9,098 nt of DNA from an uncultured Lachnospiraceae bacterium (GTDB taxonomy: Bacteria; Bacillota; Clostridia; Lachnospirales; Lachnospiraceae). The position numbers and the translations under genes were made by a program. The notes under the pieces are model-generated. The model did not search any database. It had not been told where the DNA came from and saw nothing but the letters and a program-made list of their open reading frames with translations. Positions within the stretch are counted from its first letter, which is position 1; each line of letters opens with the position of its first letter. Shown piece by piece: positions 1-7,212 of the stretch. Location: assembly GCA_945643825.1 (NCBI GenBank), contig CALZEZ010000036.1, positions 1 to 9,098 of the forward strand. Direction: 5' to 3'.

Positions 1-1
1 T

Positions 2-967
2 GAAACAAAGCCGGGACAGCTCTGGGAGCTTGAGGATATTCTGGCTCTTAAGAAAGAGGTGGAGGATGCAGGTCTTCGTCTCTCCGGTATTGAGAGCGTA
101 AATATTCACGATGCCATCAAGGTCGGCACTCCTGATCGTGAGCAGTATATTGAAAACTATATCAAAACCCTTGAGAATCTGGGTAAGGCCGATATTCACC
201 TGGTATGCTATAACTTTATGCCTGTATTCGACTGGACAAGAACCGAGCTTGCAAGAATGCGCCCGGATGGTTCTACTGTTCTCGCATACACACAGGAGGC
301 TGTAGATGCCTTAAAGCCCGAGGAAATGTTTGACTCGATCGCAGGAGATGCCAATGGCGCGATCCTTCCCGGTTGGGAGCCTGAGCGTATGGCCCGCATC
401 AAGGAATTATTCGAGATGTACAAGGATGTGGATGACGAGAAGCTCTTTGCAAACTTAAAATACTTCTTAGAGAGAATCATGCCTGTCTGCGACCAGTACG
501 ATATCAACATGGCAATTCACCCGGATGATCCGGCATGGAGCGTATTCGGTCTGCCTCGTATCATCATCAATAAGGCAAACATTCTGCGCATGATGAAGAT
601 GGTTGACAACCCGCACAACGGTGTAACCTTCTGCTCCGGCTCCTACGGAACCAATCTCGAGAATGATCTTCCCGATATGATCCGTTCCTTAAAGGGTCGT
701 ATTCATTTTGCACATGTCCGCAACTTAAAATTCAACTCTCCTACCGATTTTGAGGAGGCAGCTCATCTGTCAAGCGACGGCACCTTTGATATGTACGAGA
801 TCATGCTGGCATTGTATGATATCGGCTTTGATGGACCAATTCGTCCCGACCATGGACGTATGATCTGGGACGAGGTTGCTATGCCTGGTTATGGTCTCTA
901 TGACAGAGCTCTCGGTGCAACCTATCTGAATGGTCTGTGGGAAGCGATTGTAAAAAGCCACAAGTAG
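2..967 (+). CDS. uxuA: Mannonate dehydratase (UxuA), 5'-truncated by the window edge
   Basis: The enzyme removes water from D-mannonate to give 2-keto-3-deoxy-D-gluconate in cytosolic glucuronate catabolism. The frame is open from base 2, so the GTG at 59 is an internal Val codon, not a start. About 321 residues are visible, and the family is about 350-360, so roughly 30-40 N-terminal residues lie outside the window. Family-typical stretches are GIESVNIHDAIKVG, the YNFMPVFDWTRTEL region and the PGWEPERM region. Likely metal ligands of this TIM-barrel family are the His at 518-520 (AIHPDDPAWS), the Cys at 632-634 (FCSGSYG), the His at 713-715 (HFAHVRN) and the Asp in RPDHGR at about 848-850; ligand roles are inferred from the family. 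The TAG stop is built into the ribosome binding site of uxuB, 13 bases upstream of it, so the two are surely one operon. The promoter is not in view. No truncation or frameshift is seen in the visible part. Confidence 0.95.
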   Translation, partial: ETKPGQLWELEDILALKKEVEDAGLRLSGIESVNIHDAIKVGTPDREQYIENYIKTLENLGKADIHLVCYNFMPVFDWTRTELARMRPDGSTVLAYTQEAVDALKPEEMFDSIAGDANGAILPGWEPERMARIKELFEMYKDVDDEKLFANLKYFLERIMPVCDQYDINMAIHPDDPAWSVFGLPRIIINKANILRMMKMVDNPHNGVTFCSGSYGTNLENDLPDMIRSLKGRIHFAHVRNLKFNSPTDFEEAAHLSSDGTFDMYEIMLALYDIGFDGPIRPDHGRMIWDEVAMPGYGLYDRALGATYLNGLWEAIVKSHK

Positions 968-980
968 GAGGAAGAAGAAC

Positions 981-2591
981 ATGCAGCTTACATTAGAAGG
1001 ATTAAAGGATAAGAATGCGTGGGAAGCAGCCGGTTATCAGATTCCCACCTTTGATTATGACAAGGTAAAAGAGGCAACCGCCAAGGAACCGACCTGGGTT
1101 CACTTCGGTGCCGGAAATATCTTCCGTGCCTTTCAGGCAAACGTGCTGCAGAACCTCTTAAATGAGGGTGCTGTGGACAAGGGACTGATTGCAGTCGAGG
1201 GCTATGACTATGAGATCATCGAGAAGATGTACTGGCCTCATGATAATCTCTCCATTCTGGCTACCTTAAAGGCAGATGGCACAGTTGCGAAAACCGTGGT
1301 TGGAAGTATCGTAGAGTCTCTCGTGCTTGACAGCTCCAACGAAGCGCAGTACAGCAGATTAAAGGAGATTTTTGCCGCTCCTTCCCTGCAGATGGCGAGC
1401 TTTACGATTACCGAGAAGGGCTACAGCCTTGTCGATGGAAAGGGTGAGCTTCTCCCCGCTGTGGCTTCCGACCTGAAAAACGGTCCTGCTGCTCCGGACA
1501 GCTATCTTGGCAAGGTGGTCTCCTTACTGTTTCATCGTTATGAAAACGGCGCACTTCCGATTGCCATGGTTAGCATGGACAACTGCTCCCACAACGGCGA
1601 CAAGCTTTGTGACGCAGTAACCGCCTTTGCAAATAAATGGTGCGAGGCCGGTCTGGTAGATGCCGGATTCGTTAGTTATGTAAACTCCGAGAAGGTTTCC
1701 TTCCCATGGAGCATGATCGATAAAATTACTCCGAGACCGGACGATAAGGTAAAGGCAATGTTAGCTGCTGACAGGATCAGCGACTTAGAGCAGGTTATCA
1801 CAAGCAAGAACACCTATGTTGCCCCCTTCGTCAATGCCGAGGAATGTGAGTATCTTGTCATCGAAGACGACTTCCCGAACGGCCGTCCCGCTCTTGAGAA
1901 GGGCGGTGTCATCTTCACACAGCGTGAGACCGTAGACAAGGTAGAGAAGATGAAGGTATGTACGTGTCTTAATCCGCTCCACACCTCCCTTGCGATTTAC
2001 GGCTGTCTGTTAGGTTATCAGCTCATATCCGAGGAGATGAAAAATCCGTATCTGAAAAAGATGGTCGAAATCGTCGGCTACAAGGAAGGGCTTCCTGTTG
2101 TAATCAATCCCGGCATCTTAGACCCTCAGAAATTCATCGACGAGGTACTGGGTATCCGGATTCCCAACCCGTTTATGCCGGATTCTCCGCAGAGAATCGC
2201 TACCGATACTTCCCAGAAGCTTGCAATCCGCTTCGGCGAAACCATCAAGGCTTATGAGAAGGATCCCGGCTTAAACGTTCGTGATTTAAAGATTATTCCT
2301 CTTGTATTTGCCGGTTGGCTGCGTTACCTGATGGCAGTGGACGACAATGGTGAGAGCTTCACCTTAAGCTCCGATCCCTTGCTTTCCACCGTATGCCCTT
2401 ACGTAGCAGGTTATGGCCTCGACTCCCCTGTTACCGATTTCAGCGCATTAAAGCCTGTGCTTGAAAACGAAAAAATCTGGGGCGTAAACCTGTACGAAGC
2501 AGGACTTGCCGAGCTTGTATGCGATTACTTCGCCGAGCTATGTAACGGCAAGGGCGCAGTAAGTAAGACACTGGCCAAATATCTCGCATAG
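981..2591 (+). CDS. uxuB: D-fructuronate reductase (D-mannonate oxidoreductase), mannitol dehydrogenase family
   Basis: A 536-residue NAD(H)-dependent polyol dehydrogenase of the long-chain mannitol dehydrogenase family. It interconverts D-fructuronate and D-mannonate, supplying the substrate of the adjacent UxuA. The N-terminal Rossmann domain shows FGAGNIFRAFQA (residues 42-53), the family's variant of the nucleotide-binding turn. The SMDNCSHNGDKL (198-209) and FPWSMIDKITPRP (241-253) blocks are the usual middle signatures. The active-site segment KVCTCLNPLH supplies Lys325, Asn331 and His334. The Lys-to-Asn spacing is one residue longer than the K-x4-N-x2-H I recall from mannitol dehydrogenase and E. 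coli UxuB; I believe this longer form is common in Firmicutes UxuB. The ATG start follows AGGAGG at 966-971, which overlaps the uxuA stop. Family membership alone would also allow mannitol or tagaturonate (UxaB-like) activity; the partner uxuA decides for fructuronate. Length is slightly above the usual 480-540 range midpoint. Confidence 0.93.
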   Translation: MQLTLEGLKDKNAWEAAGYQIPTFDYDKVKEATAKEPTWVHFGAGNIFRAFQANVLQNLLNEGAVDKGLIAVEGYDYEIIEKMYWPHDNLSILATLKADGTVAKTVVGSIVESLVLDSSNEAQYSRLKEIFAAPSLQMASFTITEKGYSLVDGKGELLPAVASDLKNGPAAPDSYLGKVVSLLFHRYENGALPIAMVSMDNCSHNGDKLCDAVTAFANKWCEAGLVDAGFVSYVNSEKVSFPWSMIDKITPRPDDKVKAMLAADRISDLEQVITSKNTYVAPFVNAEECEYLVIEDDFPNGRPALEKGGVIFTQRETVDKVEKMKVCTCLNPLHTSLAIYGCLLGYQLISEEMKNPYLKKMVEIVGYKEGLPVVINPGILDPQKFIDEVLGIRIPNPFMPDSPQRIATDTSQKLAIRFGETIKAYEKDPGLNVRDLKIIPLVFAGWLRYLMAVDDNGESFTLSSDPLLSTVCPYVAGYGLDSPVTDFSALKPVLENEKIWGVNLYEAGLAELVCDYFAELCNGKGAVSKTLAKYLA

Positions 2592-2609
2592 GATGCTTCG
2601 GTATCCTAT
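2588..2609 (+). other. UUCG-tetraloop hairpin covering the uxuB stop codon
   Basis: Arms 2588-2596 and 2601-2609 form a 9-bp stem with one G-T wobble, closed by a C(TTCG)G loop, one of the most stable RNA tetraloops known. The left arm contains the TAG stop of uxuB. Only TTT follows it before an A-rich run, so it is not a standard terminator by itself. It may act as a 3'-end stabiliser or as the first part of a double terminator. Confidence 0.6.
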
Positions 2610-2612
2610 TTA

Positions 2613-2651
2613 AAAAAGAAAAGGTGCGCATCACGCGCACTTTTTCTTTTT
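2613..2651. terminator. Symmetric bidirectional intrinsic terminator between uxuB and the permease gene
   Basis: The core stem is GTGCGC (2624-2629) and GCGCAC (2635-2640) around a 5-base loop. The pairing extends outward through an A-rich left flank and T-rich right flank (AAAAAGAAAA / TTTTTCTTTT) to about 17 bp with one G-T pair. Read on the plus strand it ends in a T-run for uxuB. Read on the minus strand the same A-run becomes a U-run for the permease gene that stops at 2662. It therefore serves both convergent operons. Confidence 0.9.
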
Positions 2652-2661
2652 ATAAAATACT

Positions 2662-4719
2662 TTATGAAATATTACTTACGATCCTGTAATAAGCACCTGC
2701 GGTCAACTTATACACAACCATATAGAAGATTCCAAAGACCACAAAGCTGATCGCACTGGTTGTCATGAAAAGACCGACGTTGTTTAGCCCAAACAGGAGT
2801 AAGAGCTTGCGAACCATCGGGAACGCAAAGACGACATGAATTCCCGCAAGGATGAGTGGCAGGAAAAAAACGGTGCGCATCTGTGCATTGATGCTTCTCT
2901 TGATCTCCGTCTGTGTCATGCCGACCTTCTGCATGATATCAAATCTGGCCTGATCCTCATATCCTTCTGAAATCTGCTTGTAATAAATCATCAGGACTGC
3001 TGCCAGAATGAATACAACACTCAGCATGATCCCCAGATAAAGCAGTCCTCCAAAGGTCTGGTAGAAATCAGCATACTGTGAGGCTCTGGTTTCAATATAG
3101 TACCTGGATGCCGGAAGCGGTTGCTCTTTATATTGCTCGGCAAACCGGGAACCAAATGAGAGCTGTTCCTTCCGGGGAAGCTCTGTGTCAAAATAGCATA
3201 CCATCTCGTAGGTAAGACTCTTCTTCCCATAATCATCTACAAGCTGTGGAATATCGCCGAGTGCCCGATCAAAATCACTGGTGAACAGCCAGATCTGTGA
3301 CACAAAGCTTAAGGACTTGCTGGAATTGGTAAGGCCGGTAGCTTCTCCAAAGGCAGGGTCCTCTCTGTCAAGCTTCTCCTTTACCCGGAATGTTGTATTC
3401 TCTCCGACCCGGATCGTATCATAGCAATAATGGATGTCATCCGAGTAGAGTAATACCTCATCCTGTGAAAGCTCCACATGCCTGCCTGTCACCTTCTCAT
3501 AATCCGCAACCGGACAGAGCATGACTAAAACCATATTCTGCAGCTCCCCTAAGACTCTCTCGGTATTTCCTTCCAGCTGCGTCTTCACCTGATCCTCCAA
3601 AATCACGCCTGTCAGATAGCCAAATCGTGCGGTGGAATACTGCTTTGGCTCCACACCATTGTCTCTAGCAAGCTGATAGCAGAGCTCATCCAGCTTCCCA
3701 TATACTTCATCCGATACTGCCCCGGCCTCATCCTCACATAAAGTCACCATAACCTCGCTCGGATAACGGTTGCTCAGTGCATCCTCACTGCCAAAATAGA
3801 GACAGGTGGTGGAGGACAGAATCACGAGCACCATCGTAGAGAGAATACAGATCGTTGCCAGCCCTGCACCATTTCTCTTCATTCGATACAGCATAGAGGA
3901 GACCGATACATAATTCTGCGTCCGGTAGTAAAATTTCTTGTTCTTCTGTAGCACCCTGCAAAGCACGACTGAGCCGGCAATCAAAAGCAGATAGGTTGCA
4001 AGGATGACAAGAATCACCGCAAAAAAGAATATCGTAAAGGCGGCTACCGGATCCTTGATCGAAACCGCCGCATAATAGGCGATTCCGAGCAGAAGAAAGC
4101 CGGCTATTCCAAGGAGCCAGTTCGCCTTCGGCGGCTTCTCTCCGGCTCTCTCGCTTCCAAGTAAGGTCAGTGCACTTTGAAAACGGATCTGCCGCAACGT
4201 ATTTAGAAACAGAATAAGAAAAATGCCAAGATAGAGCAAAATCGTCCTCTTCACAGAAAACAGCGAGATATGAAAATCCATGCTGATCTGCATCTTCAGG
4301 ATATTTAATAGTCCAAGCTCAGCAAGCTTTGAAAACAAAATCCCGGCGGCAAGTCCGCCCCCAAGTGCAAGCCCCGCTACGATCAGGCTTTCAAAAAGGA
4401 GGATGAGCCCGATGTGCTTTCGCCCCATTCCCAGAATATTGTACAAGCCGAACTCTTTCTTTCTACGGCGAATCAGAAAGGAATTCGTGTAGAAAAGAAA
4501 GATACAGGAAAATATGGAAATCACCCAGGTTCCCATCCCCAGCGTGTACTGAATGAAGTTTCCGCCCTGGACAGAAGCCAAAAACGGATTTTTGCTTAAG
4601 AAGCCCAGAATATAGTGGATCATCACCACACCGACACAGGTCAGGATGTAGGGAAGATATAAGCGTTTGTTTTTGCGGATGCCGTCCTTGGCCAGGCCGA
4701 AATAGAATCCTACTCTCAT
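2662..4719 (-). CDS. BceB-type ABC transporter permease (FtsX-like, 10 TM, large extracellular sensor domain)
   Basis: A 685-residue membrane subunit of a peptide-antibiotic detoxification and sensing ABC transporter. Hydrophobic segments lie near residues 20-42, 59-83, 102-130, 158-176, 200-220, 225-257, 287-309, 556-580, 617-636 and 650-672. This gives the 10-TM layout with an extracellular domain of about 245 residues (310-555) between TM7 and TM8, the hallmark of BceB. The first FtsX half shows the RRRKKEFGLYNILGMGRKHIG motif after TM2 (84-104), and the second half its counterpart ARFDIMQKVGMTQTEI (591-606). BceB is normally about 620-670 residues, so this one is slightly long. The start codon overlaps the ATPase gene stop as ATGA, with GGAGGTG at 4733-4727 seven bases upstream, indicating translational coupling. 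In this family the extracellular domain recognises the drug or its lipid II-cycle target and the permease signals to the kinase. The substrate cannot be told from sequence. Transcription ends at the 2613-2651 terminator. Confidence 0.92.
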   Translation of the reverse strand: MRVGFYFGLAKDGIRKNKRLYLPYILTCVGVVMIHYILGFLSKNPFLASVQGGNFIQYTLGMGTWVISIFSCIFLFYTNSFLIRRRKKEFGLYNILGMGRKHIGLILLFESLIVAGLALGGGLAAGILFSKLAELGLLNILKMQISMDFHISLFSVKRTILLYLGIFLILFLNTLRQIRFQSALTLLGSERAGEKPPKANWLLGIAGFLLLGIAYYAAVSIKDPVAAFTIFFFAVILVILATYLLLIAGSVVLCRVLQKNKKFYYRTQNYVSVSSMLYRMKRNGAGLATICILSTMVLVILSSTTCLYFGSEDALSNRYPSEVMVTLCEDEAGAVSDEVYGKLDELCYQLARDNGVEPKQYSTARFGYLTGVILEDQVKTQLEGNTERVLGELQNMVLVMLCPVADYEKVTGRHVELSQDEVLLYSDDIHYCYDTIRVGENTTFRVKEKLDREDPAFGEATGLTNSSKSLSFVSQIWLFTSDFDRALGDIPQLVDDYGKKSLTYEMVCYFDTELPRKEQLSFGSRFAEQYKEQPLPASRYYIETRASQYADFYQTFGGLLYLGIMLSVVFILAAVLMIYYKQISEGYEDQARFDIMQKVGMTQTEIKRSINAQMRTVFFLPLILAGIHVVFAFPMVRKLLLLFGLNNVGLFMTTSAISFVVFGIFYMVVYKLTAGAYYRIVSNIS

Positions 4720-5480
4720 GCTCTCTCACCTCCACCTGCAAGTAAGGTCAGTGTATCGGTGATCTTCTGGTAGAGCTGCTGGTCGGTATCCGTTCCGCGA
4801 TAAATCTGATGAAAAACTTCTCCGTCCTTGATAAACAGAACACGGTTTGCCATACTGGCAGCCTTTACGGAATGTGTCACCATCAATATCGTCTGCCCCT
4901 GCCGGTTGACCTCTCCAAACAGCCGGAGCAGCTCGTCGGAGGACTTCGAATCCAATGCCCCGGTCGGTTCATCTGCTAAGATCAGCTTCGGACCAATGAT
5001 CATGGCCCTGGCAATCGCTGCTCTCTGCTTCTGTCCACCGGACACCTCGTATGGGTATTTCTTCAGAATATGCTCAATGCCAAGCTTCTTTGCAATCGGC
5101 ACGAGACGCTCCAGCATTTCCTTATAATGCATGCCTGCCAAAACCAGCGGAAGAAAAATGTTATCCTCAATCGTAAAGGTGTCTAACAGATTAAACTCCT
5201 GAAAGACGAATCCGAGATGATCTCTGCGGAATCCGGCTATCTCCTTGTCCTTTATGGCTCCCAGATCCTGTCCATCCAAAAGCACTCTTCCGGCTGTCGG
5301 CTTGTCGAGCGCTGCCAGAATATTTAGCAGTGTCGTCTTACCTGAGCCCGATTCTCCCATGATTGCAACGTATTCTCCCTCTTCTATCGTGAAATTCACA
5401 TTCGTGAGCGCTTCCACCTTGGTTCCGCCAAATCGGGTCACATATACTTTCTTTAAATTACTTACTTCCAAGATACTCAT
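4716..5480 (-). CDS. BceA-type ABC transporter ATP-binding protein
   Basis: A 254-residue ATPase of the MacB/LolD/BceA class that powers the adjacent permease at the inner face of the membrane. All motifs are intact: Walker A GESGSGKTT (42-50), Q-loop Gln94 in FVFQEFNLLD, signature VSGGQKQR (146-153), Walker B LILADE (166-171), D-loop ALD (175-177) and switch His203 in VTHS. The frame opens upstream to 5540, but MSILEVSNLKK at 5480 is the natural start: AAGGAG lies 8 bases upstream (5494-5489), and the extra 20 residues are unlike the family and would run into the promoter. It overlaps the permease start by 4 bases. Expression is probably activator-dependent: the upstream -10 (TACAAT, 5515-5510) has no good -35, and a BceR-like operator lies further upstream. 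The gene is divergent from tag. Confidence 0.94.
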   Translation of the reverse strand: MSILEVSNLKKVYVTRFGGTKVEALTNVNFTIEEGEYVAIMGESGSGKTTLLNILAALDKPTAGRVLLDGQDLGAIKDKEIAGFRRDHLGFVFQEFNLLDTFTIEDNIFLPLVLAGMHYKEMLERLVPIAKKLGIEHILKKYPYEVSGGQKQRAAIARAMIIGPKLILADEPTGALDSKSSDELLRLFGEVNRQGQTILMVTHSVKAASMANRVLFIKDGEVFHQIYRGTDTDQQLYQKITDTLTLLAGGGERA

Positions 5481-5509
5481 TGTCTTTTCTCCTTCTTCTT
5501 TGTGACTCC

Positions 5510-5515
5510 ATTGTA
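5510..5515 (-). promoter_or_regulatory. Predicted -10 element of the ABC transporter operon
   Basis: TACAAT read on the minus strand (5515 to 5510), about 30 bases before the ATPase start codon. The hexamer at -35 spacing (GGCGTC) is a poor match to TTGACA, as expected of a promoter that needs a response regulator. This is a prediction from consensus only. Confidence 0.5.
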
Positions 5516-5548
5516 GCGAAAGAAACCCGGCAGACGCCATCGAATCGC

Positions 5549-5558
5549 CTTACATTTT
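5549..5558. promoter_or_regulatory. Possible secondary (half-site) operator of the BceR-like regulator
   Basis: CTTACATTT here repeats, in direct orientation and exactly 21 bases away, the left half of the perfect dyad at 5568-5587. The matching right half is absent (CCGGG in place of TGTAA). A strong site plus a weaker site two helical turns away, nearer the ABC promoter, resembles the main and secondary sites described for BceR-type regulators. The function is inferred. Confidence 0.45.
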
Positions 5559-5567
5559 CCGGGCGTG

Positions 5568-5587
5568 GTCTTACATTTGTGTAAGAC
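5568..5587. promoter_or_regulatory. Predicted main operator of the BceR-like response regulator
   Basis: The sequence GTCTTACATTTGTGTAAGAC is a perfect dyad with 8-base arms and a 4-base centre. It contains TTACA-N4-TGTAA, which fits the TNACA-N4-TGTAA consensus that I recall for BceR/PsdR-type regulators. Its centre lies about 65 bases upstream of the ABC operon -10, a position suited to activation. It also contains the -35 hexamer of the divergent tag promoter. Assignment to the regulator encoded at 7213-7887 is inference from motif and context. Confidence 0.7.
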
Positions 5588-5599
5588 GCATGTTATAAT
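5571..5599 (+). promoter_or_regulatory. Predicted sigma-A promoter of tag, extended -10 type
   Basis: TTACAT (5571-5576) and TATAAT (5594-5599) are spaced by 17 bases, and TG at 5591-5592 gives an extended -10 (TGTTATAAT). Transcription would start near 5606, with a leader of about 25 bases. The -10 matches the consensus perfectly. The -35 lies inside the dyad operator, so a bound regulator should hinder RNA polymerase. Confidence 0.7.
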
Positions 5600-5630
5600 C
5601 AGACAAACAGCAGGAAAGGTGGACAGACCG

Positions 5631-6194
5631 ATGGAAGCCATGAAGCACACACGATGCCGTTGGTGCAATCCAAAGAACGAGCTCTATATCCGATACCATG
5701 ATGAGGAGTGGGGTGTACCCACCTTTGATGACGCCTCGCTCTATGAGCTTTTTATCTTAGAGCCCTTTCAGGCCGGATTATCCTGGGAAACCATTTTGAA
5801 CAAGCGGGAGAATTTTAAAAGAGCCTTTGAAAACTATGATATGGACAAGATTGCCGCTTTTGATTCGCGCAAAATCGAGGAGCTATTGGCAGACGCCTCC
5901 ATCATCCGAAATCGCAGAAAAATCGAAGCCGCGATTCACAATACCGGCGTCTTTTTGCAGATTCAGAAGGAGTGGGGCTCCTTCCACGCCTATATTTGGC
6001 ATTTCACGGACAACCAGGTCATACGTGAATGGGATAAAGTGAGTTCTCCTCTGTCGGACGAGATTACAGCAGACTTAAAAAGGCGTGGTGCGAAATTCAT
6101 CGGAACCACCATTGTCTATTCCTATTTGCAGGCGATCGGTATCATCAACTCCCACGAGCAGGAATGCTTCCTGTACCCGGGAATAAGCTCCTAA
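5631..6194 (+). CDS. tag: DNA-3-methyladenine glycosylase I
   Basis: A base-excision repair enzyme of the helix-hairpin-helix superfamily that removes 3-methyladenine from alkylated DNA. The frame is open from 5565, but the ATG at 5631 has an AGGAAAGGTGG ribosome site (5612-5622) and gives 187 residues, the same length as E. coli Tag. An ATG at 5640 is a less likely start. Family features are RCRWC (8-12), YHDEEWGVP (22-30), QAGLSW (47-52), KRRGAKFIGTTIVYSYLQAIG towards the C-terminus and HEQECFLYPG at the end. By analogy with E. coli Tag, the zinc ligands are Cys9, His23, His175 and Cys179, and the base-binding pocket uses Glu44 and Trp52. All are present, so the enzyme should be active. It stands alone on the plus strand between the two halves of a Bce-type module. 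Its stop overlaps the convergent kinase stop by 4 bases, and it has its own strong promoter. Confidence 0.95.
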   Translation: MEAMKHTRCRWCNPKNELYIRYHDEEWGVPTFDDASLYELFILEPFQAGLSWETILNKRENFKRAFENYDMDKIAAFDSRKIEELLADASIIRNRRKIEAAIHNTGVFLQIQKEWGSFHAYIWHFTDNQVIREWDKVSSPLSDEITADLKRRGAKFIGTTIVYSYLQAIGIINSHEQECFLYPGISS

Positions 6195-7180
6195 TCTCTA
6201 TAGTTTACCTGCGTCTGATGCAGTCCGATACAGACACTGGTTCCGGCATGAATGGCAGATTCGACGCGAATCGGCAGGCGCAGATTATCACAGATCCTCT
6301 TGCAAAGATACAGCCCAATCCCGCTGGCACGCTTATCCGTGCGACCATTATAGCCGGTGTACCCCTTCTCGAAGATTCTCGGGAGATCCTGTGCGGCAAT
6401 CCCAATCCCGGTATCACGGATGACAAGCTCATCGCGCTCTACTACGATTTGAATCTGTCCCTCTTTCGTATATTTGAGCGCATTGGACAACAGCTGCTCC
6501 AGCACAAAGCAAAACCACTTCTCATCCGTCACAATCTGCTTTTGAATCGGTTCATACAAAAGCGTTATTCTTTTCCCGATGAATTCCGACGCAAACTTAC
6601 GGATCACGGGTCTTAGCAGGTCATCAAGCGAATATTCCTTCAACACATAATCACTGTAGTCCGAATCCAATCGAAGATAGGTGAGCACCATGGCAACATA
6701 CTGTTCAATGCGGAGAAGCTGCGAACGGATCCTTCTGGACAAGGCCGAATCCTCCTCCTCCAACATAAGCCGCATGGACGCAATCGGCGTCTTAATCTGA
6801 TGAACCCATAGCGTGTAATAATCCATCATCTGCCGGTATTGTCCCGCAGCAGCCGCCTGCTCCTCCTGTAGCTGCCCGGAAAGAGCTTCTAACAGCTGTC
6901 GGTACTGCTCCTCCACCGGATCCTTCGTCTCTGTCAGATCGTCTAACGTCAGCTCTAGGCTACGCCGCATCCGGATAAGGCAATCCACCTTTCTCCTCTG
7001 CGCGTTCCCGTCCAACAACAGAAACACCACGCCAAGGCAGGCGCAGATCGCCATAGGGTAAAGTGCCGCCTTTAGCGGGAGGTGATATAACAAAAAGGAA
7101 ACGAGAAAAATAGCGGCAAACAGAATGCTGCAGCCGATCAATCGCTTCCTTCCCCTTAAATAGCTCTTCCAAAAAGACAT
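6191..7180 (-). CDS. BceS-type intramembrane-sensing histidine kinase
   Basis: A 329-residue sensor kinase. Two membrane helices (about 14-33 and 37-57) are separated by only a few residues, so there is no extracellular sensor domain; this is the intramembrane-sensing architecture of BceS, which relies on its partner ABC permease for stimulus perception. The cytoplasmic part shows the H-box WVHQIKTPIASMRL with phospho-acceptor His127, the N-box EQLLSNALKYT with Asn233, G1 DTGIGI (256-261), the F-box IFEKGYTG (269-276) and G2 SGIGLYLCK (286-294). All kinase motifs are intact. The frame is open upstream to 7348, but the start MSFWKSYLRGRKR at 7180 has AGGAGG at 7190-7185, and the upstream extension overlaps the regulator gene with no family resemblance. 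The gene follows the response regulator gene after 32 bases, so it is probably cotranscribed with it. Its 3' end overlaps the convergent tag stop by 4 bases, and no intrinsic terminator is visible. Confidence 0.93.
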   Translation of the reverse strand: MSFWKSYLRGRKRLIGCSILFAAIFLVSFLLYHLPLKAALYPMAICACLGVVFLLLDGNAQRRKVDCLIRMRRSLELTLDDLTETKDPVEEQYRQLLEALSGQLQEEQAAAAGQYRQMMDYYTLWVHQIKTPIASMRLMLEEEDSALSRRIRSQLLRIEQYVAMVLTYLRLDSDYSDYVLKEYSLDDLLRPVIRKFASEFIGKRITLLYEPIQKQIVTDEKWFCFVLEQLLSNALKYTKEGQIQIVVERDELVIRDTGIGIAAQDLPRIFEKGYTGYNGRTDKRASGIGLYLCKRICDNLRLPIRVESAIHAGTSVCIGLHQTQVNYRD

Positions 7181-7212
7181 AAAGCCTCCTATTTCAGTGT
7201 CACTGTCACTGG

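Noticed and set aside
59..61. GTG at 59 as the start of the mannonate dehydratase
   Set aside because: The frame is open to base 2 and the upstream residues (TKPGQLWELEDILALKKEV) fit the family, so the codon is an internal Val.
4828..5505. Plus-strand open frames at 4828-5127 and 5245-5505
   Set aside because: Both mirror the highly conserved ATPase gene on the minus strand and have no family resemblance or ribosome site.
6159..6173. Perfect inverted repeat CAGGAATGCTTCCTG near the end of tag
   Set aside because: It has 6-base arms and a 3-base loop, but no T-run follows on either strand, and it encodes the conserved HEQECFLYPG region. It is not a terminator by itself.
6164..6616. A 150-codon open frame on the plus strand running on from the end of tag
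   Set aside because: It lies wholly antisense to the kinase 3' half, which has all its conserved motifs. Its translation has no recognisable domain and no ribosome site; it begins inside the tag coding sequence.
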